Shown piece after piece: positions 7,115 through 9,742 of a DNA stretch of 9,742 bases. Numbering within the stretch: position 1 is the first letter of the stretch; every line of letters begins with the position of its first letter. The position numbers and the translations under genes are program-made. This DNA is from Kiritimatiellia bacterium (lineage in GTDB: Bacteria; Verrucomicrobiota; Kiritimatiellia; RFP12; UBA1067), in NCBI GenBank assembly GCA_017629455.1, contig JAGBXE010000240.1, positions 1 to 9,742 on the forward strand, read 5' to 3'. The notes under the pieces were generated by a model. That model saw only the letters and a program-made list of their open reading frames with translations, was not told the DNA's origin and searched no databases.

Positions 7115-8107
7115 ATGGATAATCCGCTTAAAACCCGTAAGGCTGAGTGCCTAATTACGGCGCCGAGTTTTCTTTGGCTCGCGCTATTCTTCGTAGCGCC
7201 TGCGTTAATCGTTCTTGCGTTTACCTTTCACGGTCACGATGCTTCCGGCGGCGTAGGTGAATGGTCGCTTTCGACATGGCGCGAACTCGTCGACCCCGAC
7301 TACCCTGCCATCGTATGGAATACACTAAGGATATCGGCCGAAATTACAATCTGGTCAATACTCTTGGCAATCCCGTGCGCGTATGCAATAGCAAGAATTG
7401 ATCCAAAATGGCGCGGCATAGTGGCAGGGGCCATCATGCTCCCCTTCTGGACTAGCTTTATTGTACGAGTCTTTGCATGGAAAACGATGCTTCATCCAGA
7501 TGGCTGGCTACAAACATGCTATATTACATGGTTGCAATTAAGAGCCTGGCTATTTGACTGGCTGCCAGGTTTTCTCCAGCATGCACTCGTTGGCGTGGGT
7601 CTTGCCACCGCAGGCCCCGTAGACCCGGCGTCCTCTACAATTCTCGACTCGGAAGCTGCGGTAGTACTTGTATCAGTCTATACGTTTTTGCCTTTCGCCA
7701 TAATGCCCATCTACTCGGCGGCAGAAAAATTCGACTTCTCGCTTCTGGACGCCGCGCGCGATCTTGGGGCTAAAAACTTCTACGCCTTCCGCCGAATCTT
7801 TATACCAGGCGTTCGTCAAGGCGTTATTTCCGCAATCCTTATGGTGTTTATCCCAGCTGTTGGAAGTTACGTTATTCCGCAGATGTTAGGCGGCACCGAC
7901 TGCGTCCTCATAGGAAATAAAATCTTTATGCGCGCAATCCAGAACCGCAACATCCCGCACGCATCGGCGCTCGCCACTTTAATGGCGGTCGCTGTTCTTG
8001 TGCCGATAATGCTCGCTATGTGGTGGAAAAAGCGCCATGACGCAAAAGACAAACGCAAACTCGACGCGCAAACCGCAAGACTCGCCATTTCAGGAGGTCG
8101 TTCATGA
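7115..8107 (+). CDS. potB: PotB: permease of the polyamine-type ABC importer, with an insertion
   Basis: A 330-residue inner-membrane permease that forms the channel with PotC. The coupling-helix EAA motif is present as LLDAARDLGA (210-219) followed by RRIFIPG, the surface that docks on PotA. Other PotB-like stretches are LPFWTSFIVRVFAWK (109-123), YTFLPFAIMPIYSA (189-202) and IGNKIF (266-271). Hydrophobic spans lie near 18-38, 67-96, 101-122, 182-202, 235-258 and 285-304. It is about 55 residues longer than E. coli PotB (275). Much of the extra is a Trp-rich insertion between the third and fourth spans (about 130-178), plus a charged C-terminal tail (305-330) that overlaps potC. The start at 7115 has only a weak AAGG ten bases upstream, but the gene begins 15 bases after potA ends. 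Reading frame and motifs are intact, so the insertion looks like a family variant, not damage. Confidence 0.9.
   Translation: MDNPLKTRKAECLITAPSFLWLALFFVAPALIVLAFTFHGHDASGGVGEWSLSTWRELVDPDYPAIVWNTLRISAEITIWSILLAIPCAYAIARIDPKWRGIVAGAIMLPFWTSFIVRVFAWKTMLHPDGWLQTCYITWLQLRAWLFDWLPGFLQHALVGVGLATAGPVDPASSTILDSEAAVVLVSVYTFLPFAIMPIYSAAEKFDFSLLDAARDLGAKNFYAFRRIFIPGVRQGVISAILMVFIPAVGSYVIPQMLGGTDCVLIGNKIFMRAIQNRNIPHASALATLMAVAVLVPIMLAMWWKKRHDAKDKRKLDAQTARLAISGGRS
8092..8097 (+). promoter_or_regulatory. Ribosome binding site of potC inside potB
   Basis: AGGAGG, a perfect Shine-Dalgarno, ends 6 bases before the potC ATG at 8104. It lies in the last codons of potB and fixes the potC start. Confidence 0.75.
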
Positions 8108-8949
8108 AGCGCTCGTTCCTCTCTGTAGCAATTTTAGGCTTTGTGCTCGCTTTCCTCTACGCACCCATCGCCTTGGTGTTCGTCTACGGTTTTATCCCAA
8201 ACGGAATATCAATGAGCTTTCTCGATTCGCAGGGGAATTTTGCGGGCTTTACGACAAAGTGGTATGAAATGCTCTTTTCTAGCCACCATTCGGTGCGAGC
8301 ACTTATGGAAAGCTTTTGGCTCTCGCTGGCAGTAGCAAGCCTAGCCACAATAATTTCAAGCGTACTCGGCACGACTGCAGCTCTCGCGCTCCACCGCTGG
8401 AGAGACCGCCTGCAGTCAATTCATTATGGCCTAGTCTACATTCCGCTTATCATGCCCGATATTCTTATCGGCATATCTCTTCTTATGCTGTTTGTCGCAG
8501 TAGGTGTCGGGTGCGGATTTTGGACGATCCTTACCGCCCATGTAACGTTCTGCGTTTCGTACGTCGCAATGACTGTACTAGCCCGCCTTCAAGACTTCGA
8601 TGACCGCATTATTGAAGCAGCGTACGACCTCGGAGCAGGCCCTTGGTACGCATTCTGGCGCGTGGAACTTCCAGTACTGATGCCCGGCATTGTAGCTGGC
8701 GGCCTTTTGGCTTTTACCCTATCGATCGACGATGTTGTTATTACATCATTCGTCAACGGCGCAGGGACAAACACATTCCCAACGTACGTTTCTTCGATGA
8801 CTAAGCACTCGCGCAACCTTCCGAGCGTTTTTGCGCTATCTACTCTTATGCTTATTTTTACGTGCGCTCTCGTCGGCATCTCCAGGTTTTTAACTGGCCG
8901 TTCGCAAAGTCCACGCAGAAAAACGCTTCCAGTAGGAACTACGCGATGA
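8104..8949 (+). CDS. potC: PotC: second permease of the polyamine-type ABC importer
   Basis: A 281-residue inner-membrane permease, partner of PotB. The EAA motif is IIEAAYDLGAG (169-179) followed by FWRVELPVLMPGI. The stretch LSIDDVVITSFV (206-217) is the PotC hallmark (LSLDDFVIT in E. coli), and RNLPSVFALST (237-247) also fits. Hydrophobic spans fall near 7-30, 66-98, 105-137, 139-161, 191-214 and 240-264. Length is close to E. coli PotC (264), with a short basic tail. The ATG overlaps the potB stop (ATGA, 8104-8107) and has a perfect Shine-Dalgarno, so the two permeases are probably made in equal amounts. Its own stop overlaps the NAD kinase start in the same manner. A gene for the substrate-binding protein PotD, which often follows potC, is not next. 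Confidence 0.93.
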   Translation: MKRSFLSVAILGFVLAFLYAPIALVFVYGFIPNGISMSFLDSQGNFAGFTTKWYEMLFSSHHSVRALMESFWLSLAVASLATIISSVLGTTAALALHRWRDRLQSIHYGLVYIPLIMPDILIGISLLMLFVAVGVGCGFWTILTAHVTFCVSYVAMTVLARLQDFDDRIIEAAYDLGAGPWYAFWRVELPVLMPGIVAGGLLAFTLSIDDVVITSFVNGAGTNTFPTYVSSMTKHSRNLPSVFALSTLMLIFTCALVGISRFLTGRSQSPRRKTLPVGTTR

Positions 8950-9734
8950 AAACGATTGCCTTTTACGCCAATGCGCAGAAGCCATGCGCGAAAAGCGTAT
9001 TGGAAAATCTTCGCACAATCGCCGCGTCGCTAGAGATAGAAATGCGCGAAGATGGCGATGCCGATGTTCTAATAGCACTTGGAGGCGATGGAACGTTCCT
9101 GCGAGCCGTGCGGGCATTCCCCGAAACTCCAGTTCTCGGCATTAACATTGGCGGGCTTGGCTACCTTTCGAGCGTCGGCAAAGACAGTTGCCGCGATGCT
9201 CTTGTTGCGCTTCGCGAAGGCCGCTATACAATTTCAGAGCGGCGCCTACTTGAGACGAACGGCAAATTTACGGCTCTTAACGACATTGTTGTAACGCGCG
9301 AGCTTACTGGGCACGCGGCGCAACTCGACCTCTCGGCCGACGGCAAGCTTGTTACGCGATATATGGCAGACGGCCTAATATTCGCTACTCCCACAGGCTC
9401 TACCGCCTACTCGCTTGCTGCCGGCGGGCCCGTCCTGATGCCGGACTCTAGATCTATTGTTATAACCCCGATGAATCCTCATGCGTTGGGCATTAGGCCG
9501 CTTGTAATTAGCGATGAAATCCGCCTTAGCGCGGCAGTGCGCCCACGCACCGACGGCAATCAGGTCCGCGTAGGCGTTTATGCCGACGGCGAAAATGTCT
9601 TAACGCTCGGCGAAGGAGAATCCGTTGAAATAGCCACCGCTAAAAAAACGGCAAAGATTATAGAGCTCGAAGGTTACGACCCGTACGACGTGCTCGCCAG
9701 AAAGCTTGGCTGGTCGGGCAGTAACGTCATCTAA
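8946..9734 (+). CDS. nadK: NAD kinase
   Basis: A 262-residue cytoplasmic enzyme that phosphorylates NAD+ to NADP+ and so sets the NADP(H) supply. Signatures run in the expected order: ALGGDGTFLRA with GGDGT at 46-50 (nucleotide binding and catalytic Asp), GINIGGLGYLS (65-75), LNDIVV (111-116) for NAD binding, ADGLIFATPTGSTAYS (141-156), and ITPMNPHALGIRPLV (173-187). It is shorter than E. coli NadK (292) but within the range of compact bacterial forms. I chose the ATG at 8946 because it overlaps the potC stop (ATGA), has AGGA at 8934-8937 with an 8-base spacer, and starts with KTIAFYAN, the usual first strand. A start at 8862 would add 28 residues lying inside potC without homology. Coupling to a polyamine importer is unusual, but nadK is often placed in mixed operons. 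The gene ends 8 bases before the window edge. Confidence 0.95.
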   Translation: MKTIAFYANAQKPCAKSVLENLRTIAASLEIEMREDGDADVLIALGGDGTFLRAVRAFPETPVLGINIGGLGYLSSVGKDSCRDALVALREGRYTISERRLLETNGKFTALNDIVVTRELTGHAAQLDLSADGKLVTRYMADGLIFATPTGSTAYSLAAGGPVLMPDSRSIVITPMNPHALGIRPLVISDEIRLSAAVRPRTDGNQVRVGVYADGENVLTLGEGESVEIATAKKTAKIIELEGYDPYDVLARKLGWSGSNVI

Positions 9735-9742
9735 AACACCAA

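Noticed and set aside
8862..8945. Longer NAD kinase start 28 codons upstream, inside potC
   Set aside because: The extra residues only translate the end of potC in another frame. The ATG at 8946 has a Shine-Dalgarno, an ATGA junction and the usual family N-terminus.

Overview
The window reads as an ordinary stretch of bacterial chromosome. It is densely packed, every gene is on the + strand, gaps are short, and there is no sign of mobile elements, RNA genes or CRISPR arrays. Base composition is roughly balanced and the reading frames look uniform. The gene mix includes a large Cys-containing carbohydrate-active-type protein, an exported aldose 1-epimerase, a RhaT-type sugar symporter, ThrH and PotABC. 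The first protein has a style I associate with the PVC group (Lentisphaerae, Kiritimatiellae, Verrucomicrobia), often from gut or rumen. That placement is an impression from protein style and is not proven. The exported amidase and epimerase fit a Gram-negative-type envelope.

Layout. Positions 1-2103 hold the 3' part of a long gene (700 codons visible, 5' end outside the window) for a glycoside-hydrolase-like protein. A 49-base gap with a clear extended -10 promoter leads to thrH (2153-2755), a HAD-family phosphoserine phosphatase/homoserine phosphotransferase. After 46 bases with a strong Shine-Dalgarno comes a secreted aldose 1-epimerase (2802-3932). Its stop codon overlaps by one base the start of an N-acetylmuramoyl-L-alanine amidase (3932-4843). 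An 86-base gap with a second extended -10 promoter precedes a RhaT-family sugar/proton symporter (4930-5952). Forty bases later begins a compact polyamine-type ABC importer: potA (5993-7099), potB (7115-8107) and potC (8104-8949). It is followed by NAD kinase (8946-9734); the potB/potC and potC/nadK junctions are ATGA overlaps.

How the genes may work together. The left half has a carbohydrate and envelope theme: a possible glycan-acting enzyme, an exported mutarotase, a wall amidase and a sugar symporter. The right half is a spermidine/putrescine-type importer whose translation is probably coupled to NAD kinase. No substrate-binding protein (PotD) lies in the window. I found no evidence of a new defence, mobile or regulatory system. 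The most interesting signals are the matching extended -10 motifs, the unassigned first protein, the enlarged PotB permease and the potC-nadK coupling.
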